Shown piece after piece: positions 8,024-16,129 of a stretch of DNA of 64,000 bases. The notes below the pieces were generated by a model, which saw nothing but the letters and a program-made list of their open reading frames with translations, was not told where the DNA came from and made no database searches. Position 1 is the stretch's first letter, and each line of letters begins with the position of its first letter. Source of the stretch: Nostoc sp. NMS8 (GTDB lineage: Bacteria; Cyanobacteriota; Cyanobacteriia; Cyanobacteriales; Nostocaceae); assembly GCF_017115045.1 (NCBI RefSeq), contig NZ_JABXKK010000068.1:124001-188000 (forward strand). Reading direction: 5' to 3'. The position numbers were made by a program, and so were the translations under genes.

Positions 8024-9571
8024 TTAATTCTTCGCCTGTGGCTGCGAACCAGGAATCGTTACATCTATTGGTATCACCTTTGCTGCTAGCTGTGTCAACG
8101 GTGGTTGAATGGCGGTTTGATTCCCCACGACTAAAGTCACAATTTTTTCTGGTTTGAGGTATTCTCGTGCTACCCGTTGCACATCAGCAGCCGTGGTGGC
8201 GGCGACGGCTTTTTGATAGCGAAAGAGAAAATCAGCAGGATAGCCGTAATATTCGTATCGCATCAACCGTGATAAGGTTTGGCTGGGGTCTTGAAAGTTG
8301 AACACAAAGGAGTTGAGTGTAGACTCTTTAGCAAAAGCTAATTCTTTTGCTGTCACTCTTTGAGTTTGGGTACGCTTGATTTCAGCTTGTAAAGCTTTGA
8401 CAAACTGAACGGTAGCATCCGATCGCGTTTGTCCACCAGCAACAAAGACGCCAGGATAATCGTAGCGGGGACTCCACTGCCCGTAGACAGAGTATGCTAA
8501 ACCTTGACGCGATCGCAATTCATTAAATAAGCGTCCACCAAATCCATTTAACACCCCATTTAATACATCTAGCGCTGCATAATCGGGATTGTCGAAACGT
8601 CCGCCTAAATGGCCGATAAGCACACTACTTTGCGTTAGTTGTGGCTGATTGACAAAAAAGACTCCACCTGTATTAGCTGGCAAAACCTTTGGTAATGTGG
8701 GTTTAGCAATACCTGGATTACGCTGCCAATTACCAAACTTAGCTTGAACGAGCGATCGCATTTTCTTACTATCAAAATCGCCCACAATCCCCAAAATTAT
8801 ATTATTGGGGTGAAAATATTGTTGATAAAACTTGAGCAAATCCTCACGTTCAACTTTATCAACCGTTGCATACTCGATAGTGCGAGAGTACGGGCTATCT
8901 TTGCCATAGATCAATTTTTTAAATTCTCGATTAGCAATCCCATCTGGATTGTCATTACGACGGGCAATGCCACCTTTGGCTTGTGTCTTAGCTAAGTCTA
9001 GCTTTTCTTGAGCAAATACAGGCGATCGCAGCACCTCTGCAAACAGCCCAAACACCGTTTCTAAATCTTCGCTGAGTGCGTCAAAGCTAGCACCACCAGA
9101 AGCTTCACCAATACTAGCTTCTACAGATGCCGCTCGTTGTTCTAATATCTCGTTGAGTTCATCAGCCGAATGCTGCTTAGTTCCTCCAGTTCGCATTACC
9201 GCGCCTGTCAAACCAGCCAACCCGACTTTCTCCGGTGGTTCTAAGCGATTCCCTGTGCGTACAAAGGCCGTTCCATTCACCAACGGTAACTCATGATCCT
9301 CCATCAAATAGACAACCAAACCGTTTTGCAGCACAAACCGTTCATACTTAGGTAACTTAATCTCAGGTAGCGGTGGCAGTTGCAAGTCTGTATAATGTTT
9401 TGCCTCAGTCGTCGCTGCCAAAGAAAAATTACAAGTTAAAAGTAAACACGCAAAAACAGCAACCAAAGCATAAATCAGCCCCTTCCTATTTTGGATTTTC
9501 AACCCTATCTGCCTTTTACCCTTCACCTTAAACCTCTGCATATCTCTCTTCCTTTGCGGTTCGTTTCTCAT
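8024..9571 (-). CDS. M16 (insulinase/processing peptidase) family protein, probably non-catalytic
   Basis: A 515-residue M16-family protein with an N-terminal signal or anchor segment (about residues 32-53), so exported or membrane-tethered. It has the tandem M16 domains, but the zinc-binding HxxEH motif is absent: the corresponding place reads VGLAGLTGAVMRTGGT. The C-terminal half keeps GFGGRLFNELRSRQGLAYSV, typical of the substrate-holding domain. Its start codon overlaps the stop of the upstream M16 gene (ATGA), implying translational coupling and a 1:1 partnership. By analogy with processing-peptidase pairs, it would be the recognition subunit of a heterodimer. Confidence 0.88.
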   Translation of the reverse strand: MRNEPQRKRDMQRFKVKGKRQIGLKIQNRKGLIYALVAVFACLLLTCNFSLAATTEAKHYTDLQLPPLPEIKLPKYERFVLQNGLVVYLMEDHELPLVNGTAFVRTGNRLEPPEKVGLAGLTGAVMRTGGTKQHSADELNEILEQRAASVEASIGEASGGASFDALSEDLETVFGLFAEVLRSPVFAQEKLDLAKTQAKGGIARRNDNPDGIANREFKKLIYGKDSPYSRTIEYATVDKVEREDLLKFYQQYFHPNNIILGIVGDFDSKKMRSLVQAKFGNWQRNPGIAKPTLPKVLPANTGGVFFVNQPQLTQSSVLIGHLGGRFDNPDYAALDVLNGVLNGFGGRLFNELRSRQGLAYSVYGQWSPRYDYPGVFVAGGQTRSDATVQFVKALQAEIKRTQTQRVTAKELAFAKESTLNSFVFNFQDPSQTLSRLMRYEYYGYPADFLFRYQKAVAATTAADVQRVAREYLKPEKIVTLVVGNQTAIQPPLTQLAAKVIPIDVTIPGSQPQAKN

Positions 9572-11211
9572 GCTTCTTTCGACAACAACTTCCCAATCGT
9601 GCGATTTTCTGGCGTAAACGTCTCCTTTGCCACCCGCTCAATATCAGTCGTTGTCACGGCTGCAATATCATCCAACTGCTTAAACAAATTCCGCCAAGAG
9701 CCAGTTTTCACCTCATATTCCACTAATTGTTGAGCCATCCCCGTATTAGAATCGAGGGTACGCAACAAACTTGCCCGTGCTTGGGTTTTCACCCGTTCTA
9801 AATCAGCTGTCGCTACAGGCTCAGTTTTTAATTTGTCAATTTCTTGACGCAAAGCCACCGCCAACTCATCAACTGTATGACCAGGAGCCGTGAGAGCATA
9901 GAAAAATATCAGGTTTGGGTACTTATCTCCAGGAAATCCGCTATAACCTTGGGCACTTAACGCCAAACGCTGCTTTTCTACCAAAGACTTATATAGCCGC
10001 GACGTGCGTCCATCACTTAATAAACTGCCAATAATTTCATAGATTGCATTATCTGGATGAGTCACAGCCGGACGGTGATAACCTTCTAAATACCAGGGTT
10101 GAGAAGATAGCTGTAAAGTAACTTCCTGTGTTTGTTTTTGTGGCGGTTCCACCGAAATTTTTTCCACAGCTTTGCTTTTTGCCTGAAAGCGGCCAAAATA
10201 AGTTTGCGCCAGTTTTTTCACTTGAGCGGGATTGACATCTCCGACAATGGCAATAGTCAAATTACTTGGTACATAGTGAGTATCAAAAAAATTCTGGACA
10301 TCTTCTGGTGTCAGATTGCGAATATCTTCGTCATAACCAATCACCGGACGCCTGTAGGGATGAACTTTGTAAGCCGTATCGATAAATTTTTCCACCATCA
10401 AGCCAATGGGGGAATTTTCCACCCGCATCCGTCGTTCTTCTAAAATTACATCTTTCTCTTTATAAAATTCACGACGAATTACCGGATCGAGAAATCGTTC
10501 CGACTCCAACGACATCCAAAGTTCTAGCTTATTGGCAGGAAAGCTATAAAAATAACGAGTGGCTTCAGTAGAAGTATTAGCATTTAAACCCACGCCTCCC
10601 GCTTGTTCGACAATTTGCCCCAATTCGTTTTGCTTGACTAGCTTGGCTGCTTGCGACTCCACTTGCTCAAACTCAGTTTGTAACCGAATAACCTCAGCTT
10701 TTCTGCCATTGGCTTTCGCGGTTTTAATTTGAGCATTCAACTGCTCTAAGGCTTCTAGTAGCGGTTTTTCTTTTTTATAGTCTTGCGTACCGATGCGCGT
10801 TGTACCTTTGAACGCCAAATGTTCGAGAAAGTGAGCTACACCTGTTTTGCCATCGGCCTCATCGACACCACCAACATTTGCGTATGTGAGAAAAGAAACT
10901 ACAGGCGCTTGATGGCGTTCCAAGACAATGAATTTCAAACCATTGTCGAGGCGAAATTCCGTTAACTGCTTGATGACTCGATCTAGATAAGGTTGGATCG
11001 AACTTTGAACTGGCGGGGTTTGAGTTTTGGTTTCTTGAGGAGGGGGTGCTGTCTGAGTTTGAGCTAGAGCAACTTCTGGTAGCAATCCCCACGAGAAGAT
11101 GATCCAAGTCAACAAAGCGATCGACAACCGCCGCAATATGACAGATACTCGATCTGACCAATCCAAAATCTTTAATTTAAAATCCAAAATTGACCGACTG
11201 CTCTGGCTCAT
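9568..11211 (-). CDS. M16 zinc metallopeptidase, catalytic subunit
   Basis: A 547-residue M16 peptidase with an N-terminal hydrophobic export segment (about residues 29-50) and a Pro/Gln-rich linker. The zinc motif HFLEH is at residues 127-131, with the downstream glutamate in the SLESERF region. It also carries an inserted helix-rich segment (EQLNAQIKTAKAN onward) between the motif and the second zinc ligand. It probably degrades or processes peptides in the periplasm, together with the coupled non-catalytic partner downstream. It is first in a two-gene operon, divergent from a TetR gene 151 bp away. Confidence 0.9.
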   Translation of the reverse strand: MSQSSRSILDFKLKILDWSDRVSVILRRLSIALLTWIIFSWGLLPEVALAQTQTAPPPQETKTQTPPVQSSIQPYLDRVIKQLTEFRLDNGLKFIVLERHQAPVVSFLTYANVGGVDEADGKTGVAHFLEHLAFKGTTRIGTQDYKKEKPLLEALEQLNAQIKTAKANGRKAEVIRLQTEFEQVESQAAKLVKQNELGQIVEQAGGVGLNANTSTEATRYFYSFPANKLELWMSLESERFLDPVIRREFYKEKDVILEERRMRVENSPIGLMVEKFIDTAYKVHPYRRPVIGYDEDIRNLTPEDVQNFFDTHYVPSNLTIAIVGDVNPAQVKKLAQTYFGRFQAKSKAVEKISVEPPQKQTQEVTLQLSSQPWYLEGYHRPAVTHPDNAIYEIIGSLLSDGRTSRLYKSLVEKQRLALSAQGYSGFPGDKYPNLIFFYALTAPGHTVDELAVALRQEIDKLKTEPVATADLERVKTQARASLLRTLDSNTGMAQQLVEYEVKTGSWRNLFKQLDDIAAVTTTDIERVAKETFTPENRTIGKLLSKEA

Positions 11212-11306
11212 AAGCGAAAACTACGATAAAGTTACATTACTCAAAAAACAGGATACTTAGCAAAAGAGCGTTAATCTTGTATTTAGCTTTCAGTGGCTCT
11301 TTATGC

Positions 11307-11316
11307 CTAACGTTAG
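11307..11316. promoter_or_regulatory. Operator-like palindrome in the M16/tetR divergent region
   Basis: CTAACGTTAG is a perfect 10-bp palindrome, extended to an imperfect one by its flanks. It lies between the divergent start codons of the M16 operon (11211) and the TetR-family gene (11363). Such a position and shape fit a TetR-type operator; binding is inference. Confidence 0.4.
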
Positions 11317-11352
11317 ACAATAATGCTACAAATCCTGTTACGGATATCTAAC

Positions 11353-11365
11353 CATAACTGTTATG
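11353..11365. promoter_or_regulatory. Operator-like dyad overlapping the tetR start codon
   Basis: CATAAC-T-GTTATG is a perfect 13-bp dyad whose last three bases are the ATG of the TetR-family gene. A repressor bound here could block its own synthesis. The dyad differs in sequence from the one at 11307, so the two may not serve the same protein. Confidence 0.4.
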
Positions 11366-11977
11366 CGAATTTTTAATTCTTCCCCACCTTCAGAGGCTCA
11401 GACGCGCACCCGGATTTTAGAGGCTGCACAACGGTTGTTTGCCTCTCAGGGATTTGATGGTACTACCACCCGCGATTTAGCACAAGCAGCAGGTGTAGCT
11501 GAAGGCACTCTATTTCGTCATTTTCCCACTAAAAAAGCGATTTTGGTGGAAGTAGCCACGAGTGGATGGGTAGAGATTCTTACCGATTTGCTCACAGAGT
11601 TAAGTGAAATGGGCAGCTATAAAGCCGTAGCGCAGGTGATGCGCCGCCGGATGTGGAATTTCCAAAAAAATGCCGATTTGATGCGTGTTTGTTTTATGGA
11701 GGTGCAGTTTCACCCCGATTTACGCGATCGCATTCAATTAGAAGTCATTACCAAAATGACTGATGTGGGTGAAGCATTCTTTCAAACAGCAATGGATAAA
11801 GGTATTTATCGTCAAGGAGATGCCAAGCTAGTTGCAAAAGTTTTTTTAGGAATGTTTGCGATCGCAGGTTTTTCTAACAACACCGTCATCGAGCCTGACG
11901 CCTCCCCTCAACAAATGCAGGAAATGGCTGAAGGACTTGCTGATATTTTCCTGAATGGTGTCTTGGTTAAAGAGTAA
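11363..11977 (+). CDS. TetR/AcrR family transcriptional regulator
   Basis: A 204-residue repressor-type regulator. The N-terminal DNA-binding domain is clear: RILEAAQRLFASQGFDGTT followed by the helix-turn-helix around residues 34-56 (TRDLAQAAGVAEGTLFRHF). The C-terminal ligand-binding and dimerisation domain is helical and gives no clue to the ligand. It is divergent from the M16 peptidase operon with a 151-bp shared regulatory region containing two dyads. Control of itself and possibly of the peptidases is a reasonable inference. Confidence 0.9.
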   Translation: MRIFNSSPPSEAQTRTRILEAAQRLFASQGFDGTTTRDLAQAAGVAEGTLFRHFPTKKAILVEVATSGWVEILTDLLTELSEMGSYKAVAQVMRRRMWNFQKNADLMRVCFMEVQFHPDLRDRIQLEVITKMTDVGEAFFQTAMDKGIYRQGDAKLVAKVFLGMFAIAGFSNNTVIEPDASPQQMQEMAEGLADIFLNGVLVKE

Positions 11978-12046
11978 TGAGGGAGGAGTAATGAGTAATG
12001 AGTAATGAGTAATGAATTTTAACTCCTCACTTCTCACTCCTCACTC
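11978..12046. repeat. Heptamer repeat between convergent genes
   Basis: About four copies of GTAATGA are followed by a pyrimidine-rich CTCCTCAC-type stretch. The purine arm (GAGGAGTAATGAG) and the pyrimidine arm can pair, so the repeat may act as a bidirectional terminator between tetR and the DUF4332 gene. Confidence 0.55.
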
Positions 12047-12487
12047 CTAACTAATTATTGTTTTCGCTTGCTGACTCCACTGCTGTACTAGCTCAATTGC
12101 TGGACACAAATCTCGGCGCTGCATTGTGGCTACTTGCAAGCGCATAATTTGTTGGTGCAATCTGTGAGTGGGAGTTTGAGCTAATTGCACCACAGAACCA
12201 ATACCCGCATGGAGCAATAAACCACAATATTGTGTCCCTACGCTGGGAATACGTGCCAAGTCAGCTAAAGCCATCCATTTATTTACATACTGAAGATGAA
12301 TCTGTAGTTTATTTGCTAATGCTAGTCTTGACTCTAGAGTTTTACCTTGTTTAAATAGCGCTACTGTGCTGGTAATTCCACAATTTTGCAGTTGAGATTG
12401 TTCTTCGTGGCTCAGTCCAGGTAATTGCTCAATTGGCCAATCACGAGATTGGATAGTAGTTCTACTATCTTTGTGCTTAGCAGACAT
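12047..12487 (-). CDS. DUF4332 domain protein (helix-hairpin-helix type)
   Basis: A 146-residue soluble protein. It opens with DWPIEQLPGLSHEEQSQLQNCGITS and contains a second similar unit ADLARIPSVGTQYCGLLLHAGIGSVVQLAQ. Both have the helix-hairpin-helix pattern (LPGL/IPSVG turns) of DUF4332 proteins, which resemble DNA-binding hairpin modules. Specific function is unknown; nucleic-acid binding is inference from the fold type. A tandem repeat array lies just upstream of its start codon. Confidence 0.75.
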   Translation of the reverse strand: MSAKHKDSRTTIQSRDWPIEQLPGLSHEEQSQLQNCGITSTVALFKQGKTLESRLALANKLQIHLQYVNKWMALADLARIPSVGTQYCGLLLHAGIGSVVQLAQTPTHRLHQQIMRLQVATMQRRDLCPAIELVQQWSQQAKTIIS

Positions 12488-12607
12488 TTTTAAAATAAAA
12501 ATATAGGCTTGTTTAAATATTGTGACAGTTGTTTCTTGGCAAAAGCGTACTTTTGCGATTTAGTGTTTGTATTGCCGTGCTATTCTAACTCAATCTTCTG
12601 CAATAGG

Positions 12608-12775
12608 ATTGTTTCGCCTAACAATGCCATTGTTTCGCCTGACAATACGATTGTTTCGCCTGACAATGCGATTGTTTTGACTAACAATGCGATTGTTTCG
12701 CCTAACAATGCGATTGTTTCGGCTGACAATGCGATTGTTTTGTCTGACAATACGATCGCATCGGCTTGCAAAAAT
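12608..12775. repeat. 21-bp tandem repeat array, about 8 units
   Basis: Seven clear units of 21 bp start at 12608, 12629, 12650, 12671, 12692, 12713 and 12734, plus a degenerate eighth. The consensus begins ATTGTTTCGCC and ends with ACAATGCG. Each unit contains its own dyad (ATTGT...ACAAT). The unit is seven codons long, so both strands stay open, but the repetitive peptides have no protein character. It sits between the end of the phzF-like gene and the start of the DUF4332 gene. Confidence 0.9.
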
Positions 12776-12792
12776 TAATTAGTCTATGAGGT

Positions 12793-13593
12793 TTAGGCGG
12801 TAATTAACTCGCCTCGCAGCACAGTTACCGCTTGTCCAGAGAGAAAGACGCGATCGCCCCCATCATAATATACCTTCACTACACCGCCGCGACTGGATGC
12901 CTGATAAGCCAAAAACTCATTTTTGTGCAAGCGATCGCGCCAGAAGGCAGCAAGGCAAGAATGAGCCGCCCCAGTCACCGGGTCTTCATTAATACCTAAT
13001 TTCGGTGCAAAGAAGCGCGAGACGAAATCATATTTGGAATCAGAATTGGCGGTGCTAGTGACGATTACATCACCAATAGACAACGTTTTCAGGAGTTGGA
13101 AATTGGGCTGTACTTGCCGTACCAATTCTTCAGATTCTAATTCCACTAAATAGCCGAGGGAATTTTGGAAGACAGATTTGGATGGTACACCCAAAGCTTC
13201 ACTAAGTTCTGGAGGTGCGATCGCTGCTTGTGAGTGATTCACAGGAAAATTTAATTCAATCCACTCACCTTGCAACTTTGCAATCAACACTCCACTTTTG
13301 GTATAAAAACGTGCAACTTCATCAGGCAACAAATGTCCTTCTGACCAAAGTACATGGGCGCTAGCTAAAGTTGCATGACCACAAAGCGGTACTTCCACTG
13401 TGGGCGTAAACCAACGCAGATTGAAACCATCATCCTGTCTGACTAGAAAAGCCGTCTCAGATAAATTCATCTCTTGGGCTACGTTCTGCATCCAGCCTTC
13501 ATCTTGGAGAGTAGGCAAAACACAGACAGCAGCAGGATTACCTGCAAAAGGTGTATTAGTAAAAGCATCAACTTGAGTAATGATTTGTCCCAT
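12793..13593 (-). CDS. PhzF family isomerase-like protein
   Basis: A 266-residue protein of the PhzF/diaminopimelate-epimerase fold. Family landmarks are the start (QVDAFTNTPFAGNPAAVC), the motif MNLSETAF with the conserved catalytic-type glutamate, LRWFTPTVEVPLCGHATLA, and the C-terminal EDPVTGAAHSCLA. The ATG at 13593 was chosen because family members start just before the QVDAF strand. PhzF itself isomerises an intermediate of phenazine synthesis, but no other phenazine genes are here, so the substrate is unknown. Likely monocistronic. Confidence 0.88.
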   Translation of the reverse strand: MGQIITQVDAFTNTPFAGNPAAVCVLPTLQDEGWMQNVAQEMNLSETAFLVRQDDGFNLRWFTPTVEVPLCGHATLASAHVLWSEGHLLPDEVARFYTKSGVLIAKLQGEWIELNFPVNHSQAAIAPPELSEALGVPSKSVFQNSLGYLVELESEELVRQVQPNFQLLKTLSIGDVIVTSTANSDSKYDFVSRFFAPKLGINEDPVTGAAHSCLAAFWRDRLHKNEFLAYQASSRGGVVKVYYDGGDRVFLSGQAVTVLRGELITA

Positions 13594-13660
13594 TAAAGTC
13601 ACGTCGCTTCGCTCCAAATTCAAAATTAATGATTCCCATAAATAAATTTAGACGTAGCGC

Positions 13661-13807
13661 AACGCAGTGCATTGGTGGTCTACTGAAGTAGACTGGAGAT
13701 TTTTGACGATATCTAGTCATCTTCAGATGACTTTAGCGATGAGACGGGAATTGAAATTCCCGGCGGACAAGCGGTTTCGCGTTAAGTTGACACCAATGAA
13801 CGCAGTG
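13661..13807. mobile_element. MITE-like element with exact 9-bp target duplication
   Basis: The element itself is 13670-13798 (129 bp). It starts CATTGGTG and ends with the inverted match CACCAATG. It is flanked immediately on both sides by the direct repeat AACGCAGTG (13661-13669 and 13799-13807), the signature of transposition. Inside are GTCTACT-GA-AGTAGAC and AGTCATC-TTCA-GATGACT hairpins. It matches the left part of the element at 6639 in inverted orientation. It is far too short to code for a transposase. Confidence 0.85.
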
Positions 13808-13935
13808 GCTCCCCAACATACAATTTTTCGCAGCATTTTAGCCTTGCTACGCTACTACGTTGTGTTAATCCAAATGAGAACCGTTATATACAGTACCTTA
13901 TAAATTAGGAATACAATCTCCAAAAACTAGAGTCA

Positions 13936-14223
13936 ATGTTAAAGCAAAACAAAAATATGAGGATAAAAATCTTCAGAAGCATCTTTGCTGCGTTCAACTT
14001 AGCGCTAATTTCTGGAGGATTAGTTAGCTGTGTTGTTGAAGTACCACAGCCACCTGTTCCAACTGAGCAACAAAAACCAGTCGTACAACCTAGCCAACAG
14101 CCTAAGCAGGCAAAGCAGAACGACAAAGATAATGATGATAAACATAGCGATCGCAAAAATGATCAAAAAGATGGCGATCGCAAGGATGATAAAAAAGATG
14201 ACGATAAAGACGATAACGACTAA
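13936..14223 (+). CDS. Small lipoprotein with Asp/Lys-rich tail
   Basis: A 95-residue protein with a lipoprotein signal peptide: a basic start, a hydrophobic core, and lipobox LVSC with the acylated Cys at residue 32. The mature part is Pro/Gln-rich and then almost entirely Asp, Lys, Asn and Arg. A second in-frame ATG at 13957 (MRIKIF) is an alternative start giving a more typical signal peptide. The tail is intrinsically disordered and partly encoded by HIP1 octamers (GCGATCGC). Cation binding or cell-wall association is speculation. It lies 28 bp before pepP on the same strand. Confidence 0.65.
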   Translation: MLKQNKNMRIKIFRSIFAAFNLALISGGLVSCVVEVPQPPVPTEQQKPVVQPSQQPKQAKQNDKDNDDKHSDRKNDQKDGDRKDDKKDDDKDDND

Positions 14224-14251
14224 ATAAAGGTAAAACTATCACCTTAAATTT

Positions 14252-15634
14252 ATGCTTATCCCACAAACTTCTACTTCCCTCATCGAGACTTTACGCCGCC
14301 GCCGCCAACAACTAGCCAACCTCATTGATTTTCCAGTAATTCTGTGGTCAGGTAGCAACAATCCGCGCAACTTTCCCGCAAATTCCTTTCCGTTTCGTGC
14401 TAGCAGTCATTTTCTCTATTTTGCCGGACTGCCATTATCAAAGGCGGCAATTCGTCTAGAAGCAGGCAAGCTAGAATTATTCATCGACGACCCATCAGCC
14501 AGCAGCGCCCTTTGGCATGGAGAAATGCCAACGCGCGAGGAAATAGCCGAAAAGATTGGGGCGGATGTGGCAGGGCCAATGGCAGAATTAGAGTCTTGGG
14601 TAGAAGATGCCGCTACGCTTGCTGCTCAAGATGCAGCTACTTGGACACAGCAATCACAGATATTAAATAAATGGGTTTTACCGCAAAGTCCTCCCCAAGG
14701 AATTGACTTGGAGTTAGCTAAGGCGATCGTTTCTCTCCGCCTGATCCACGATGATGCGGCATTAACCGAGTTGCGAAAAGCTGCTGCTGTGACTGTAGAA
14801 GCCCACAAAGCTGGGATGGCTGCAACACCGCAAGCCAAACTAGAAGCAGAAGTTAGGGCAGCGATGGAAGGGGTAATTATTGCTCACAATATGACCACCT
14901 CTTACAACAGTATTGTCACTGTTCACGGTGAAGTTTTGCATAACGAGCATTATCACCATAGTTTGCAACCAGGTGATTTACTGCTTGCCGATGTTGGCGC
15001 TGAAACCGAGATGGGTTGGGCAGGTGATGTAACACGCACGTGGCCAGTTTCAGGGAAGTTTTCATCTACTCAAAGAGATATTTATAATGTGGTGTTGGCA
15101 GCCCATGATGCCTGCATTGCCAAAATACAGCCCGGTGTAGAGTATGGGGATATTCATTTGCTAGCAGCTACAGCGATCGCAGAAGGTTTAGTAGAACTAG
15201 GTATTTTACAAGGAAATCCCCAAGATTTAGTAGAAATCGATGCCCACGCGCTGTTTTTTCCTCATGGTATTGGTCATCTACTGGGTTTAGATGTCCATGA
15301 TATGGAAGATTTAGGTGATTTAGCAGGGTATGAAGAGGGACGTTCAAGAAGCGATCGCTTTGGCTTAAGCTACCTGCGTTTAAATCGTCCCCTGCGTCCA
15401 GGAATGTTAGTCACAATTGAGCCTGGTTTTTATCAAGTACCAGCAATTTTAAATGATCCTAATGTCCGTTCAAAATATCAGAATGTGGTGAATTGGCAAC
15501 GTTTATCTGAATTTGCCGATGTTCGCGGAATTCGTATTGAAGATGATGTTTTAGTTACTACAGAAGGCAGCGAAGTCTTAACAGCCGCATTGCCAAACGA
15601 TGCTGATAGTGTGGAAAATCTAGTCAATGGCTGA
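14252..15634 (+). CDS. pepP: Xaa-Pro aminopeptidase (aminopeptidase P, M24B)
   Basis: A 460-residue metallopeptidase that removes N-terminal residues preceding proline. An N-terminal creatinase-like domain (residues 1-170) is followed by the pita-bread M24 domain. The expected metal ligands are all present: D247 and D259 (LLLADVG...AGDVTRTW), H342 (HGIGH at 338-342), E390 (TIEPGFY) and E430 (GIRIEDD). Length is normal for bacterial PepP. It is cytoplasmic, with no signal peptide. It lies 28 bp after the lipoprotein gene and may share its transcript. Confidence 0.93.
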   Translation: MLIPQTSTSLIETLRRRRQQLANLIDFPVILWSGSNNPRNFPANSFPFRASSHFLYFAGLPLSKAAIRLEAGKLELFIDDPSASSALWHGEMPTREEIAEKIGADVAGPMAELESWVEDAATLAAQDAATWTQQSQILNKWVLPQSPPQGIDLELAKAIVSLRLIHDDAALTELRKAAAVTVEAHKAGMAATPQAKLEAEVRAAMEGVIIAHNMTTSYNSIVTVHGEVLHNEHYHHSLQPGDLLLADVGAETEMGWAGDVTRTWPVSGKFSSTQRDIYNVVLAAHDACIAKIQPGVEYGDIHLLAATAIAEGLVELGILQGNPQDLVEIDAHALFFPHGIGHLLGLDVHDMEDLGDLAGYEEGRSRSDRFGLSYLRLNRPLRPGMLVTIEPGFYQVPAILNDPNVRSKYQNVVNWQRLSEFADVRGIRIEDDVLVTTEGSEVLTAALPNDADSVENLVNG

Positions 15635-15658
15635 GTTTATGTGATGCGCCAAACCCTT

Positions 15659-16024
15659 TTAACTTCTTTGCACATCACGTTCAGATCGTGAATCCAGCAA
15701 TATCCTTAACATAGAGGCATCACGCTCATCTTCAGTGTTAGAGTACTCCTCTGGATCTCGATTTACCTGCACTTCTGCAATCTTTACGCTTTCTGCAATC
15801 ACCTCAAAACGCACTTTGAAAATGCAAAAACCAGTCCAACTACGATGCAAGTATAGCCAAGGAGATTCATAGAAAATGAACCACTTATCTTCCATCTGCT
15901 CTGGAATTACTCCAGCAGCAATCCGGTCGAATTCTTCCTGTGAGTAAACTTTTTCTAGCGTTATATTTGTGCATGTAGAAGGCATAGGTTCTGTCTTCCA
16001 ATCATTACGTTTAGCTATTTGCAT
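15659..16024 (-). CDS. Conserved hypothetical protein
   Basis: A 121-residue soluble protein without signal peptide or membrane segment. Aromatic, strand-rich central sequence (DKWFIFYESPWLYLHRSWTGFCIFKVRFE) is followed by an acidic part. The combination resembles small immunity-like or SMI1-unrelated cyanobacterial proteins, but I do not recognise the family. It is convergent with pepP, whose stop codon is 25 bp away. The sequence has ordinary codon use and a plausible start codon; expression is not proven. Confidence 0.6.
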   Translation of the reverse strand: MQIAKRNDWKTEPMPSTCTNITLEKVYSQEEFDRIAAGVIPEQMEDKWFIFYESPWLYLHRSWTGFCIFKVRFEVIAESVKIAEVQVNRDPEEYSNTEDERDASMLRILLDSRSERDVQRS

Positions 16025-16078
16025 AGTTTTAGTTTCAGGGTAACTGAAACTTTCAAGATTTAAAAACCCTCATCCCCA

Positions 16079-16119
16079 TAGTTATTAGTCATTAGTCATT
16101 GGTGCTAATGACTAATAAC
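16079..16119. repeat. Perfect hairpin made of heptamer repeats
   Basis: AGTTATTAGTCATTAG and its exact inverse CTAATGACTAATAACT (16 bp each) flank a 9-base loop. The arms are built of ATTAGTC-type heptamers. It lies upstream of the 121-residue gene and close to the framed 21-bp array. Confidence 0.75.
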
Positions 16120-16129
16120 TTCGATTTCC

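Noticed and set aside
12608..12775. Possible CRISPR array
   Set aside because: Units are directly abutting 21-bp repeats without unique spacers, and no cas genes are nearby.
12509..12778. Repetitive ORFs on both strands
   Set aside because: They exist only because the repeat unit is a multiple of three without stops.
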